From contig NZ_BSFI01000007.1 in assembly GCF_027922265.1 (NCBI RefSeq), positions 446,979-510,978 of the forward strand: a DNA stretch of 64,000 nucleotides. Reading direction: 5' to 3'. The number at the start of each line of letters is the position of its first letter. Position 1 is the stretch's first letter. Under the pieces are notes generated by a model. That model worked only from the letters and a program-made list of their open reading frames with translations. It made no database searches and was not told the origin of the DNA. Positions 17,467-25,175 of this stretch are shown in pieces. The position numbers and the translations under genes were made by a program. The DNA is from Hansschlegelia plantiphila (GTDB taxonomy: Bacteria; Pseudomonadota; Alphaproteobacteria; Rhizobiales; Methylopilaceae).

Positions 17467-17556
17467 GCCGGGCTTGTCCCGGCATCCATTTCCGCGCCGG
17501 GCGCAAGGTCGCGTCGGCCGTCGCGGAAATGGGTTCCGGGACAAGCCCGGAACGAC
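17461..17556. repeat. Large palindromic intergenic element (REP-like) between ureE and ureF
   Basis: The outer arms CCGGGCTTGTCCCGG (17468-17482) and CCGGGACAAGCCCGG (17536-17550) are perfect inverted copies. Inner arms CATTTCCGCG (17487-17496) and CGCGGAAATG (17522-17531) are also perfect. The edges read CGTCATGCC and GGAACGACC, giving the CGTCATnCC...GGnACGAC layout seen in mobile palindromes of many Rhizobiales genomes. A related copy lies at 23064-23150 in the same operon. Confidence 0.75.
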
Positions 17557-17577
17557 CGCCTCAGCCGGTCGTCGGCT

Positions 17578-18054
17578 TCACTCATGCGCATGATCGTGGC
17601 CGCTATACGCCCCTGTCTCCGGCTGGAACGGGCGCCTCACGACCCGCGTCGCGCCGCCGAGGCCGCGGACCATCTCGACCAGCACGTGATCGGGCGCGAC
17701 GTAGATCGCTTCGTCGGTCACCTCCGCCGGCGTGTGGCGGTTGCCGAGGTGCCAGGCGATCTTGGCGAGACGGAGCGGGGTCGCGGCAGTGACCTCGACG
17801 AGCTCCTCCTCGGCCGCGCGGACGAGAACCAGCCGCCCGTCCTCGAGCTGCAGCGCGTCGCCGTCGTTGAGGTTCGCGGGGCGGGGGAGATCGAGCAGGA
17901 AGTCGAGGCCGCCGTCGGCCGTCATCGCGAGACGCCGCCGCCCGCGCGCCTCATGGTCGAGCGTGATGGCGTCGGCGACGGTGGCAGTTTTTACCGCGGG
18001 GCGGCGGAGGATGGATGTGGCACGTGCTGTCGATACTGATTTAAGCTGCAACAT
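17578..18054 (-). CDS. ureE: Urease accessory protein UreE (possible internal start within the fusion frame)
   Basis: From the ATG at 18052-18054 the product is 158 residues, the normal UreE length. It contains ATSILRRPAVKTATVADAIT, LDHEARGRRRL, the metal-site region WHLGNRHTPAEV and a C-terminal His-rich tail, SGHDHAHE. UreE is the nickel metallochaperone for urease. The expected N-terminus (M-x-RATSILR) is replaced by MLQLKSVSTARATSI, showing that the upstream AT-rich insertion begins at or just before the native start codon. The Shine-Dalgarno upstream of this ATG is weak. Confidence 0.7.
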   Translation of the reverse strand: MLQLKSVSTARATSILRRPAVKTATVADAITLDHEARGRRRLAMTADGGLDFLLDLPRPANLNDGDALQLEDGRLVLVRAAEEELVEVTAATPLRLAKIAWHLGNRHTPAEVTDEAIYVAPDHVLVEMVRGLGGATRVVRRPFQPETGAYSGHDHAHE

Positions 18055-18741
18055 TACGCGCCAATCTTCATTTATAGCAGCAATTCTATCTTCTTTACTT
18101 GCCTTCGGCAGGCGCATGTTTGTACCTAAAACGCCCGGATGGCTGTGTGCGTAAATAGAAAAATTCCGACCTAGATTATTATCATTTATCTTAATTGCAT
18201 TTCTTGAATCTCTTGTTGTCTTCCAATCTGTAGATAAAGAATATCGATCTAGAACAAAATTAAATGATAGCTGACCAAGGCAGGCAATTTTTTTGAGATT
18301 CGGCATATAGGAAAGAACGAAATCAAAAACCTGATGAGATCCTTTTTTCCAGCCTCGAGGCAATCTCGTTGATGCGCCTACGCCGACCCTTAGGAAGAAA
18401 CATGCGCTAATGTAGAGCGCCCCACAGGTCGTATTGCTACTACCATCTATGCGTGCAATGCGATTGTTCTTTGTAAGAAGCTCGGCAATACGTTGATTAG
18501 TGAAGAATGTAGGATCATGGCTGTAGGGATCTGCCTTGCCAGCGGCTAGGCGGTCATCAATGACGTGATCAGGTGCAAAATGCTCAGCGACAATGAGAAG
18601 GTCGCCGTTCCAATCGCCGCAGAGGCTCTCCGTCCCGAACAAGTTTCGTTGTCCAATTTTCCATTCATAGATGTTCTTAAATCCGGTTGCTCTTAATTCG
18701 CGAATGCTGTCGGGGACAGGGGGCGTTATGAAGTGAGGCAT
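17578..18741 (-). CDS. In-frame fusion of a uracil-DNA-glycosylase-like domain to UreE
   Basis: 387 residues with no stop between two unrelated parts. Residues 1 to about 229 are encoded by AT-rich DNA. They look like the uracil-DNA glycosylase superfamily: GDWNGDLLIVAEHFAP (nucleotide-pocket-like motif, about 42-57), NTTCGALYISACFFLR (103-118), KKIACLGQLSFNFVL (150-164) and a late AHSHPGVLGTNMR (198-210) like the HPS motif. Residues about 230-387 are UreE. The ATG at 18739-18741 is only 2 bp after the ureC stop. Whether the cell makes the fusion, an internally started UreE, or both is unknown. The glycosylase assignment rests on weak motif resemblance. Confidence 0.6.
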   Translation of the reverse strand: MPHFITPPVPDSIRELRATGFKNIYEWKIGQRNLFGTESLCGDWNGDLLIVAEHFAPDHVIDDRLAAGKADPYSHDPTFFTNQRIAELLTKNNRIARIDGSSNTTCGALYISACFFLRVGVGASTRLPRGWKKGSHQVFDFVLSYMPNLKKIACLGQLSFNFVLDRYSLSTDWKTTRDSRNAIKINDNNLGRNFSIYAHSHPGVLGTNMRLPKASKEDRIAAINEDWRVMLQLKSVSTARATSILRRPAVKTATVADAITLDHEARGRRRLAMTADGGLDFLLDLPRPANLNDGDALQLEDGRLVLVRAAEEELVEVTAATPLRLAKIAWHLGNRHTPAEVTDEAIYVAPDHVLVEMVRGLGGATRVVRRPFQPETGAYSGHDHAHE

Positions 18742-18743
18742 GC

Positions 18744-20456
18744 TCAAAACATAAAGTACCGCTGCGCCATCGGCAGCACGTCTGCGGGCTCGCAGATCAG
18801 CAGCTCGCCGTCGGCGCGGACGTCGTAGGTCTCGGCGTCGATCTCGATGACGGGGGTGGCGTCGTTCAGGATCATCGACTTCTTGCCGATGCCGCCGCGG
18901 ACGTTCTCGACCGCGACCATCGGCTTGGCGGATCGGATCCTGTCCGGCAGCCCATCCTCGATCGCGGCCTTGGACACGAAGGTCAGCGAATTCGCCAGCG
19001 GCGCCGGGCCGAAGGCGCCGAACATCGGGCGATAATGCACGGGCTGCGGCGTCGGGATCGAGGCGTTGGGGTCGCCCATCGCCGCCATCGCGATCACGCC
19101 GCCCTTGATGACGAGGTCCGGCTTCACGCCGAAGAAGGCCGGCGTCCACACCACGAGGTCGGCGAGCTTGCCGGCCTCGACCGAGCCGACGTGCCGCGAG
19201 ACGCCGTGCGCGATCGCGGGGTTGACCGTGTATTTCGCGATGTAGCGGCGGGCGCGAAGATTGTCGTTGTTTCCGGTCTCGCCGGGCAGGGCGCCGCGCT
19301 GGCGCTTCATCTTGTCCGCGGTCTGCCAGGTGCGGATGACGACCTCGCCGACGCGGCCCATCGCCTGGCTGTCGGAGGACATCATCGAAAGCGCGCCGAG
19401 GTCGTGCAGCATGTCTTCGGCTGCGATCGTCTCTTTCCGGATGCGGCTCTCGGCGAAGGCGAGGTCCTCCGGGATCGACGGATCGAGGTGATGGCAAACC
19501 ATCAGCATGTCGAGATGCTCGTCGATGGTGTTCTTGGTGTAGGGCCGCGTCGGGTTGGTCGATGACGGCAGCACGTTGGCGAGCCCCGCCACCTTCATGA
19601 TGTCCGGCGCGTGGCCGCCGCCGGCGCCTTCGGTGTGGAAGGCGTGGATTGTGCGGCCCTTGAAGGCCGCGATCGTGTCCTCGACGTAGCCGCTCTCGTT
19701 CAACGTGTCTGAGTGGATCATCACCTGTACGTCGAGTTCGTCGGCGACGGTGAGGCAGCAGTCGATCGCGGCGGGCGTCGTGCCCCAGTCCTCGTGCAGC
19801 TTGAGCGCGCAGGCGCCGCCGCGGACCTGCTCCTCGAGCCCGGCAGGCAGCGAGGCGTTGCCCTTGCCGGCGAAGCCGAGGTTCATCGGGAACGCGTCGG
19901 CCGCCTCGATCATCCGGGCGAGATGCCAGGGCCCCGGCGTGCAGGTGGTCGCGTTGGTGCCGGTCGCCGGCCCCGTGCCGCCGCCGAGCATCGAGGTGAC
20001 GCCGGACGCCAGCGCCTCCTCGATCTGCTGCGGGCAGATGAAGTGGATGTGGCTGTCGAAGCCGCCGGCGGTGATGATCTTGCCTTCGCCGGCGATCACC
20101 TCCGTGCCGGGGCCGACCACGATGTCAACGCCCGGCTGGACGTCCGGGTTGCCGGCCTTGCCCAACTTCACGATGCGCCCGTCGCGGATGCCGATGTCGC
20201 ATTTGAAGACGCCGGAATGGTCGAGCACCACCGCGTTGGTGATGACGGTGTCGACCGCCCCTTGCGCCCGCGTGGCCTGGCTCTGGCCCATGCCGTCGCG
20301 GATCGTTTTGCCGCCGCCGAACTTCACCTCCTCGCCATAGGTGGTGAAGTCGCGCTCGACCTCGATGATCAGCGTGGTGTCGGCGAGCCGGATGCGGTCG
20401 CCTGTCGTCGGGCCGAACATGTCGGCGTAGGCCGAGCGGGAGATTTTTGCGGGCAT
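18744..20456 (-). CDS. ureC: Urease subunit alpha
   Basis: 570 residues, the standard length. Active-site features are intact: [10 protein letters not shown] (nickel-binding His pair), the carbamylated-lysine region [34 protein letters not shown], the flap [22 protein letters not shown] and the catalytic Asp region [15 protein letters not shown]. Urease hydrolyses urea to ammonia and carbamate. The ATG follows the stop of the preceding membrane-protein gene with no gap, and the stop is 2 bp before the glycosylase-like fusion gene. Both neighbours are AT-rich, whereas ureC has normal high GC. Confidence 0.97.
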   Translation of the reverse strand: MPAKISRSAYADMFGPTTGDRIRLADTTLIIEVERDFTTYGEEVKFGGGKTIRDGMGQSQATRAQGAVDTVITNAVVLDHSGVFKCDIGIRDGRIVKLGKAGNPDVQPGVDIVVGPGTEVIAGEGKIITAGGFDSHIHFICPQQIEEALASGVTSMLGGGTGPATGTNATTCTPGPWHLARMIEAADAFPMNLGFAGKGNASLPAGLEEQVRGGACALKLHEDWGTTPAAIDCCLTVADELDVQVMIHSDTLNESGYVEDTIAAFKGRTIHAFHTEGAGGGHAPDIMKVAGLANVLPSSTNPTRPYTKNTIDEHLDMLMVCHHLDPSIPEDLAFAESRIRKETIAAEDMLHDLGALSMMSSDSQAMGRVGEVVIRTWQTADKMKRQRGALPGETGNNDNLRARRYIAKYTVNPAIAHGVSRHVGSVEAGKLADLVVWTPAFFGVKPDLVIKGGVIAMAAMGDPNASIPTPQPVHYRPMFGAFGPAPLANSLTFVSKAAIEDGLPDRIRSAKPMVAVENVRGGIGKKSMILNDATPVIEIDAETYDVRADGELLICEPADVLPMAQRYFMF

Positions 20457-20891
20457 TTAGGCGACCCCAGATTTAATGGGCCAAAAAGGCCCGTGACAAA
20501 GAATCACGAGAAAAAATAGTAACGTTCCAATAATCAAGCCCAGCCACACGATCAACCTTGAAGTTTTCATGATCGCAGATCTATGAAGTCGATAGTAAGA
20601 TGTGTAACCGAGAATTTCGACGTTCCTGGCCTCGATCTCTGCTATGTAATTGTTCAAGACGCCAATTGTGCTATCTATAGCCGAGGTCCTAATAGCCCCA
20701 GCGCCCGCTAACGCAAGTGGGATAAACGATAGGTAAGGTATAAGCCCGGCAGCGGCTTGCGTTATTATAAAAATATATACGGCGGAAATCGCGCCAATAA
20801 CGTATATCTCAAGCTGATCCATCCATTTTATGTCTTCGAGTATAAGCTGTTTGCAGAACTTATATTCTTCGACTTCTAAGGGATGAGTCAT
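20457..20891 (-). CDS. AT-rich predicted three-helix membrane protein inserted between ureAB and ureC, unknown function
   Basis: 144 residues from the ATG at 20889-20891, 1 bp after the ureAB stop; its own stop abuts the ureC ATG with no gap. Charged residues 1-28 precede two adjacent hydrophobic segments (about 29-50, YVIGAISAVYIFIITQ; 51-67, IPYLSFIPLALAGAG). A polar helix (68-108, containing LNNYIAEIEARNVEILGY) and a third membrane segment (112-132, LIVWLGLIIGTLLFFLVILC) follow. No family could be named. Codon use is markedly AT-richer than in the urease genes, which points to recent acquisition. The precise junctions keep the operon transcript and translation order intact. Confidence 0.75.
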   Translation of the reverse strand: MTHPLEVEEYKFCKQLILEDIKWMDQLEIYVIGAISAVYIFIITQAAAGLIPYLSFIPLALAGAGAIRTSAIDSTIGVLNNYIAEIEARNVEILGYTSYYRLHRSAIMKTSRLIVWLGLIIGTLLFFLVILCHGPFWPIKSGVA

Positions 20892-20892
20892 C

Positions 20893-21513
20893 TTAAAGCT
20901 CACCCATGACGTCCTGGCGAAACCCATAGACCTTCCGCGCTCCGGAGAACGGCACGAGCGTCACCGTCCGCGTGGCGCCGGGTTCGAAGCGGATCGCCGT
21001 CCCGGAGGCGATGTCGAGGCGCATGCCGCGGGCGGCGGCGCGGTCGAAATCGAGCGCGGGGTTGGTCTCGAAGAAGTGGTAGTGGCTGCCGACCTGGATC
21101 GGCCGGTCGCCGGTGTTCGCGACCGAGACGGTGACGGTCTTGGCGCCGGCGTTGAGTTCGATGTCGCCCGGCGCGGCGATGACCTCGCCGGCCGACAATT
21201 CGGAAGCCTCGCCGCGGATCGGGTGATGGACGGTGACGAGCTTCGTCCCGTCCGGGAAGGTCGCCTCGACCTGAATGTCGTGGATCATCTCCGGCACGCC
21301 GTCCATCACCTGGGACGCGGTCAGCACATGGGCGCCGGCGGACATCAGGTCCGCGACCGTGCGGCCGTCGCGGGCGCCCTCGACGACGAAGTCGGTGATC
21401 AGCGCGATCGCTTCCGGATGGTTCAGCTTCACGCCGCGCTCCAGCCGGTTGCGCGCGACGATCGCGGCCATCGCGACCAGCAGCTTGTCCTTTTCGCGGG
21501 GGGTGAGATTCAT
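20893..21513 (-). CDS. ureAB: Fused urease gamma-beta subunit
   Basis: 206 residues. Residues 1-100 are the gamma subunit ([54 protein letters not shown]). Residues about 105-206 are the beta subunit ([55 protein letters not shown]). Most proteobacteria encode these separately as ureA and ureB; a fused form is known in Helicobacter and some alphaproteobacteria. The product forms the urease core with UreC. It starts 6 bp after the ureD stop. Confidence 0.95.
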   Translation of the reverse strand: MNLTPREKDKLLVAMAAIVARNRLERGVKLNHPEAIALITDFVVEGARDGRTVADLMSAGAHVLTASQVMDGVPEMIHDIQVEATFPDGTKLVTVHHPIRGEASELSAGEVIAAPGDIELNAGAKTVTVSVANTGDRPIQVGSHYHFFETNPALDFDRAAARGMRLDIASGTAIRFEPGATRTVTLVPFSGARKVYGFRQDVMGEL

Positions 21514-21519
21514 GAAGCC

Positions 21520-22368
21520 TCAGCAGGACCAGACGCGGGGGAGGGGGCGGGCGAGCAGCAATGGCAGAACGGCGTGGGCGGCGTCGCGCAGGCGTTCGCC
21601 GAACGGGCTCAGCAGGCGCAGGACGAGCATGCCGTTCCAGGCGCTGGCGCCGGCTTCGACAGCGTGATGCTCCAGCGCCTCGCGGACCGCGGCGAGCCGG
21701 GCTTCCGCGTCCGGCGCGACATAGAGCAGGGTGGCGAGCGCTACGGAGCCCGCGGCGACCGTGCGCTTCGCCAGAATCTCGCGGATCGGGCCGACGAAGC
21801 TCAGCGTCTCGGCGAAGACCAGCCCGCCGCCGCGGCGCACGCGCCAGCGGTCGTCCAGCATGCCGCCCTCGACCGTCTCTCCGCGGGCGACGCGCCCGAA
21901 CACCAGCGCCTCGTAGACGAGCAACCGGCCGTCGGAGGCGACGTCGGCGTCGAGCCGGCGGGACAGGCGCGAGCGGTCGAACAGAATCGTCTCCTGCGGC
22001 AGCCAGCCGAGCGTCGCGCCGGCCTCGACGGAAAGCCTCGTCTCGACATGGGTCGTCGCGCCGTCGGAGCGATAGACGCGCTCGGCGCCGGGGGTGGAGA
22101 GGGCGACCGCGGAGTCCGGGCCGGCCTCGACCGAGACCGTCATGCGGTCGCCGCAGGCGAGGCCGCCCGCGACGTTCAGCATTACGGCGTCGAGGCCGTG
22201 CTCGGCGCGGGGGATGCGGATGCGCGAGGCGCCGCCTTCGGCAAGGCGGGTCACGCGCGAACCGCCGCCGGAGGTCTCCACGCGCAGCGCGATCGAGCCT
22301 TCCGAGCGCTGGCGGGGCGGGGCGGGGACGCCGCCCAGTATCTCAGAAGGCGAGTCGCTGGCGTACAT
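21520..22368 (-). CDS. ureD: Urease accessory protein UreD
   Basis: 282 residues. Family blocks are present: AVMLNVAGGLACGDRMTVSV, TPGAERVYRSDGATTHVETR, LGWLPQETILFDRSRLSRRL and WRVRRGGGLVFAETLSFVG. UreD is the first accessory protein to bind apo-urease and provides the nickel tunnel towards the UreF-UreG complex. Its start overlaps the end of urtE by 26 bp, joining the urea-transport and urease halves into a single operon. Confidence 0.93.
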   Translation of the reverse strand: MYASDSPSEILGGVPAPPRQRSEGSIALRVETSGGGSRVTRLAEGGASRIRIPRAEHGLDAVMLNVAGGLACGDRMTVSVEAGPDSAVALSTPGAERVYRSDGATTHVETRLSVEAGATLGWLPQETILFDRSRLSRRLDADVASDGRLLVYEALVFGRVARGETVEGGMLDDRWRVRRGGGLVFAETLSFVGPIREILAKRTVAAGSVALATLLYVAPDAEARLAAVREALEHHAVEAGASAWNGMLVLRLLSPFGERLRDAAHAVLPLLLARPLPRVWSC

Positions 22369-23038
22369 CGTTCCCTTCGAGCGCCTTGGCGTCGCCGCTC
22401 TCGATCACCTCGCCGCGCTCCATCACGATGAAGCGGTCGGCGAGCTCCTGCGCGAAATCAAAGTACTGTTCGACCAGCACGATGGCCATCGTTCCCTTGC
22501 TGCGCAAGTAGCGGATGGCGCGGCCGATGTCCTTGATGATGGAGGGCTGGATGCCCTCGGTCGGCTCGTCGAGCACCAGCAGCTTCGGCCGCGTCACCAG
22601 CGCCCGGCCGATCGCGAGCTGCTGCTGCTGGCCGCCGGAAAGGTCGCCGCCGCGCCGGTGCATCATCGACTTCAGCACGGGAAACAGCTCGAAGATGTCG
22701 TCCGGGATCGTCCGCTCGCCGCGCTTCAGCGGCGCGAAGCCGGTCTCGAGGTTCTCGCGCACGGTGAGCAGCGGAAAGATCTCGCGGCCCTGCGGCACAT
22801 AGCCGATCCCGAGCGCCGCGCGCTCATAAGGCCTCAGGCCCGCGAGCGAGGCGCCGTTGAGGCTGATCGAGCCGCCGGAGATCGGCCGGTGGCCCACGAT
22901 GGCGCGCAGCAGCGACGTCTTGCCGACGCCGTTGCGGCCGAGCACACAGGTCACTTCGCCCGGCGCGGCGGTGACCGACACGCCCTTCAGCGCGCGCGCC
23001 GAGCCGTAATAGAGCGAGACGTCCTCGACGTTCAGCAT
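22343..23038 (-). CDS. urtE: Urea ABC transporter ATPase UrtE
   Basis: 231 residues of the LivF type. Walker A LGRNGVGKTSLLRAIVG, signature LSGGQQQQLAIGRAL, Walker B KLLVLDEPTEGIQPSIIKDI and H-loop EQYFDFA are all present; EGIQPSII after Walker B is diagnostic of UrtE. It is one of two ATPases of the high-affinity urea importer. It is separated from urtD by a palindromic element and overlaps ureD. Confidence 0.93.
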   Translation of the reverse strand: MLNVEDVSLYYGSARALKGVSVTAAPGEVTCVLGRNGVGKTSLLRAIVGHRPISGGSISLNGASLAGLRPYERAALGIGYVPQGREIFPLLTVRENLETGFAPLKRGERTIPDDIFELFPVLKSMMHRRGGDLSGGQQQQLAIGRALVTRPKLLVLDEPTEGIQPSIIKDIGRAIRYLRSKGTMAIVLVEQYFDFAQELADRFIVMERGEVIESGDAKALEGNDVRQRLAF

Positions 23039-23063
23039 GCGGGCGCCCTCAGGGGATGAAGCT

Positions 23064-23150
23064 CGTCATGGTACGGCTTGACCGGACCATCCACTGCTTC
23101 CTCGCGCGCGACGCGCGAGATGGGTCCTCCGGTCAAGCCGGAGGACGACG
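23064..23150. repeat. Palindromic intergenic element (REP-like) between urtD and urtE
   Basis: GGCTTGACCGGA (23075-23086) and TCCGGTCAAGCC (23128-23139) are perfect inverted arms. CCAT and ATGG flank the interior, with a CG-alternating centre (CGCGCGCGACGCGCG). Edges CGTCATGG and GGAGGACGACG match the edge layout of the element at 17461-17556, so the two are members of one family. Confidence 0.7.
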
Positions 23151-23177
23151 CCAGGGTCTGAAGGCGTAGATGCATCC

Positions 23178-23945
23178 TCACCGCCCGAGATACACTTCGA
23201 TGACGCGCTCGTTCGACGACACCGCGTCGAGCGAGCCTTCGGCGAGCACCGACCCTTCGTGCAGGCAGGTGACCTTCACGCCGAGGTCGCGCACGAACAC
23301 CATGTCGTGCTCGACCACCACGACCGAGCGGGTCTTGGCGATCTCGCGCAACAGGTCTGCGGTGTCGGCGGTCTCCTGGTCGGTCATGCCGGCGGCGGGC
23401 TCGTCGACCAGCAGCAGCTTCGGCTCCTGCGCGAGCAGCATGCCGATCTCAAGCCACTGCTTCTGCCCGTGGCTCAGCTCGCTGGCCAGTCGATCGCGCG
23501 AGCCGGTGAGGCGAACGCGCTCGAGAAGGGCGTCGATGCGCTCCTTCTCCTGCCGCGTGCGGCGGGAGAACAGCACGGGGAACGGTCGCCGGTCGGTTTT
23601 CAGCGCGAGCAGGATGTTGTCCTCGACCGTGTGCATGTCGAAGACAGTGGGGGTCTGGAACTTGCGGCCGACGCCAAGCTGGGCGATCGCGGCCTCGTCG
23701 AGTCTGGTCAGGTCGTGGGTGGCCTCGAACAGGGCTTCGCCCGCGTCCGGCCGGGTCTTGCCGGTGATCACGTCCATCATGGTGGTCTTGCCGGCGCCGT
23801 TGGGCCCAATGATCGCGCGCATCTCGGCGTGGTCGATCGAAAGCGACAGCCCGTTCAGCGCCCGGAAGCCGTCGAAGGCGACCGAGACGTTGTTCAGGTA
23901 GAGCAGGGCGTTGGTGACCGGGCCGCCGATCGTCATCCGCGTCAC
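23178..23945 (-). CDS. urtD: Urea ABC transporter ATPase UrtD
   Basis: 255 residues of the LivG type. Core motifs: FDGFRALNGLSLSI, Walker A GPNGAGKTTMMDVITG, LGVGRKFQTPTVFDMHTVED, the signature region LSHGQKQWLEIGMLL and Walker B KLLLVDEPAAGMTDQET. LSHGQ in place of LSGGQ is usual for UrtD. A GTG at 23943-23945 overlaps the urtC stop as GTGA; the ATG at 23936 is the alternative start. The open frame extends to 24110 inside urtC, which is not expected to be coding for this protein. Confidence 0.9.
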   Translation of the reverse strand: MTRMTIGGPVTNALLYLNNVSVAFDGFRALNGLSLSIDHAEMRAIIGPNGAGKTTMMDVITGKTRPDAGEALFEATHDLTRLDEAAIAQLGVGRKFQTPTVFDMHTVEDNILLALKTDRRPFPVLFSRRTRQEKERIDALLERVRLTGSRDRLASELSHGQKQWLEIGMLLAQEPKLLLVDEPAAGMTDQETADTADLLREIAKTRSVVVVEHDMVFVRDLGVKVTCLHEGSVLAEGSLDAVSSNERVIEVYLGR

Positions 23946-25096
23946 TCCGCTGGCGTCGGTTCGGCGGGGGCGCCGGACGCGAGGGCGCTCGGGCCGGCGG
24001 GCAGATCGCTCTTGCGGCGGATCCCGAGCAGGTCCGACGCCGCGCCCACGATGCCCTTGGGAATGAGCAGCGTCGTCGCGACGAACAGGCCGCCGAGCGC
24101 GAACAGCCACAGCGACGGCAGCACGCCCGTGAACCAGGTCTTGCCGGCGTTGACCGCGAAGGCCCCGAGCGCCGCGCCGACCAGCGTGCCGCGGCCGCCG
24201 ACGGCGACCCAGATCACCGCCTCGATCGAGTTCGCGGGCGTGAACTCAGACGGGTTGATGATGCCGACCTGCGGCACGTAGAGCGCGCCGGCGACGCCCG
24301 CCAGCATGGCCGAGAGCGTGAAGACCGTGAGCTTGTAGTTCTCGACCCTGTAGCCGAGGAAGCGCGTGCGGCTCTCCGCGTCGCGGATCGCGACGACAAC
24401 CTTGCCGAGCTTCGAAGTCACCACCCAGCGGCAGAGCAGGTAGGAGCCCGCGAGAGCCAGCGCCGTGGCGGCGAACAGCGCCGCGCGCGTCGATTGCGCC
24501 TGCACCGAGAAGCTGAGGATCTCCTTGAAGTCGGTGAGGCCGTTGTTGCCGCCGAACCCCATGTCGTTGCGGAAGAAGGCGAGCATCAGCGCGAAGGTCA
24601 TGGCCTGCGTGATGATCGAGAGGTAGACGCCCGTCACGCGTGAGCGGAAGGCGAGCCAGCCGAAGCAGAAGGCGAGCAGGCCGGGGACGGCGACCGCCAT
24701 CATGGTGGCGAACCAGAAATGGTCGAAGCCGAGCCAGAACCATGGCAGCTCCTGCCAGTTCAGGAACACCATGAAGTCGGGCAGGATCGGGTTGCCGTAA
24801 ACGCCGCGCGAGCCGATCTGGCGCATCAGATACATGCCCATCGCATAGCCGCCGAGCGCGAAGAACGCGCCGTGCCCGAGCGAGAGGATGCCGCAGTAGC
24901 CCCATACGAGGTCGAGCGCGAGCGCGAGCATCGCGAAGGCGAGGTATTTGCCGAGGAGCGGCACCAGGTAGTCCGGCACATGCAGGGCGGAGTCGGGCGG
25001 GAGCAGCAGGTTCGACGCGGGGATCAGCACGGCCATGGAGAGCACCACGGCGAGGAAGAGCAGGCCGGCCCCGTCGAGGAAGCGATACCGGCTCAT
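23942..25096 (-). CDS. urtC: Urea ABC transporter permease UrtC
   Basis: 384 residues with about ten hydrophobic segments of the LivM type. Typical features include LALDLVWGYCGILSLGHGAF (about 59-78), GVYLSIITQAMTFALML, GGNNGLTDFK, VAIRDAESRTRFLGYRVENY and VAVGGRGTLVGAALGAFAVN. It forms the channel with UrtB. It is separated from urtB by 79 bp containing a stable hairpin and overlaps urtD by 4 bp. Confidence 0.94.
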   Translation of the reverse strand: MSRYRFLDGAGLLFLAVVLSMAVLIPASNLLLPPDSALHVPDYLVPLLGKYLAFAMLALALDLVWGYCGILSLGHGAFFALGGYAMGMYLMRQIGSRGVYGNPILPDFMVFLNWQELPWFWLGFDHFWFATMMAVAVPGLLAFCFGWLAFRSRVTGVYLSIITQAMTFALMLAFFRNDMGFGGNNGLTDFKEILSFSVQAQSTRAALFAATALALAGSYLLCRWVVTSKLGKVVVAIRDAESRTRFLGYRVENYKLTVFTLSAMLAGVAGALYVPQVGIINPSEFTPANSIEAVIWVAVGGRGTLVGAALGAFAVNAGKTWFTGVLPSLWLFALGGLFVATTLLIPKGIVGAASDLLGIRRKSDLPAGPSALASGAPAEPTPAE

Positions 25097-25114
25097 GGGC
25101 AGGACCCCGCGGTT

Positions 25115-25148
25115 CTGATCCCTCCCCGCCGCCGCGAGGAGGGATCAG
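25115..25148. repeat. Stable hairpin in the urtB-urtC gap
   Basis: CTGATCCCTCC (25115-25125) and GGAGGGATCAG (25138-25148) are perfect 11-bp inverted arms with a GC-rich 12-base loop. There is no T run, so it is more likely an mRNA processing or stability element than a terminator. Confidence 0.6.
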
Positions 25149-25175
25149 GAAGGCGGCGCTGGTTCCGGATCCTGC

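Noticed and set aside
18742-19497. Upstream extension of the ureE/UDG-like frame into ureC
   Set aside because: It lies antisense-free but out of frame within intact ureC; residues are Arg/Pro-rich noise and the ATG at 18741 begins the recognisable protein.
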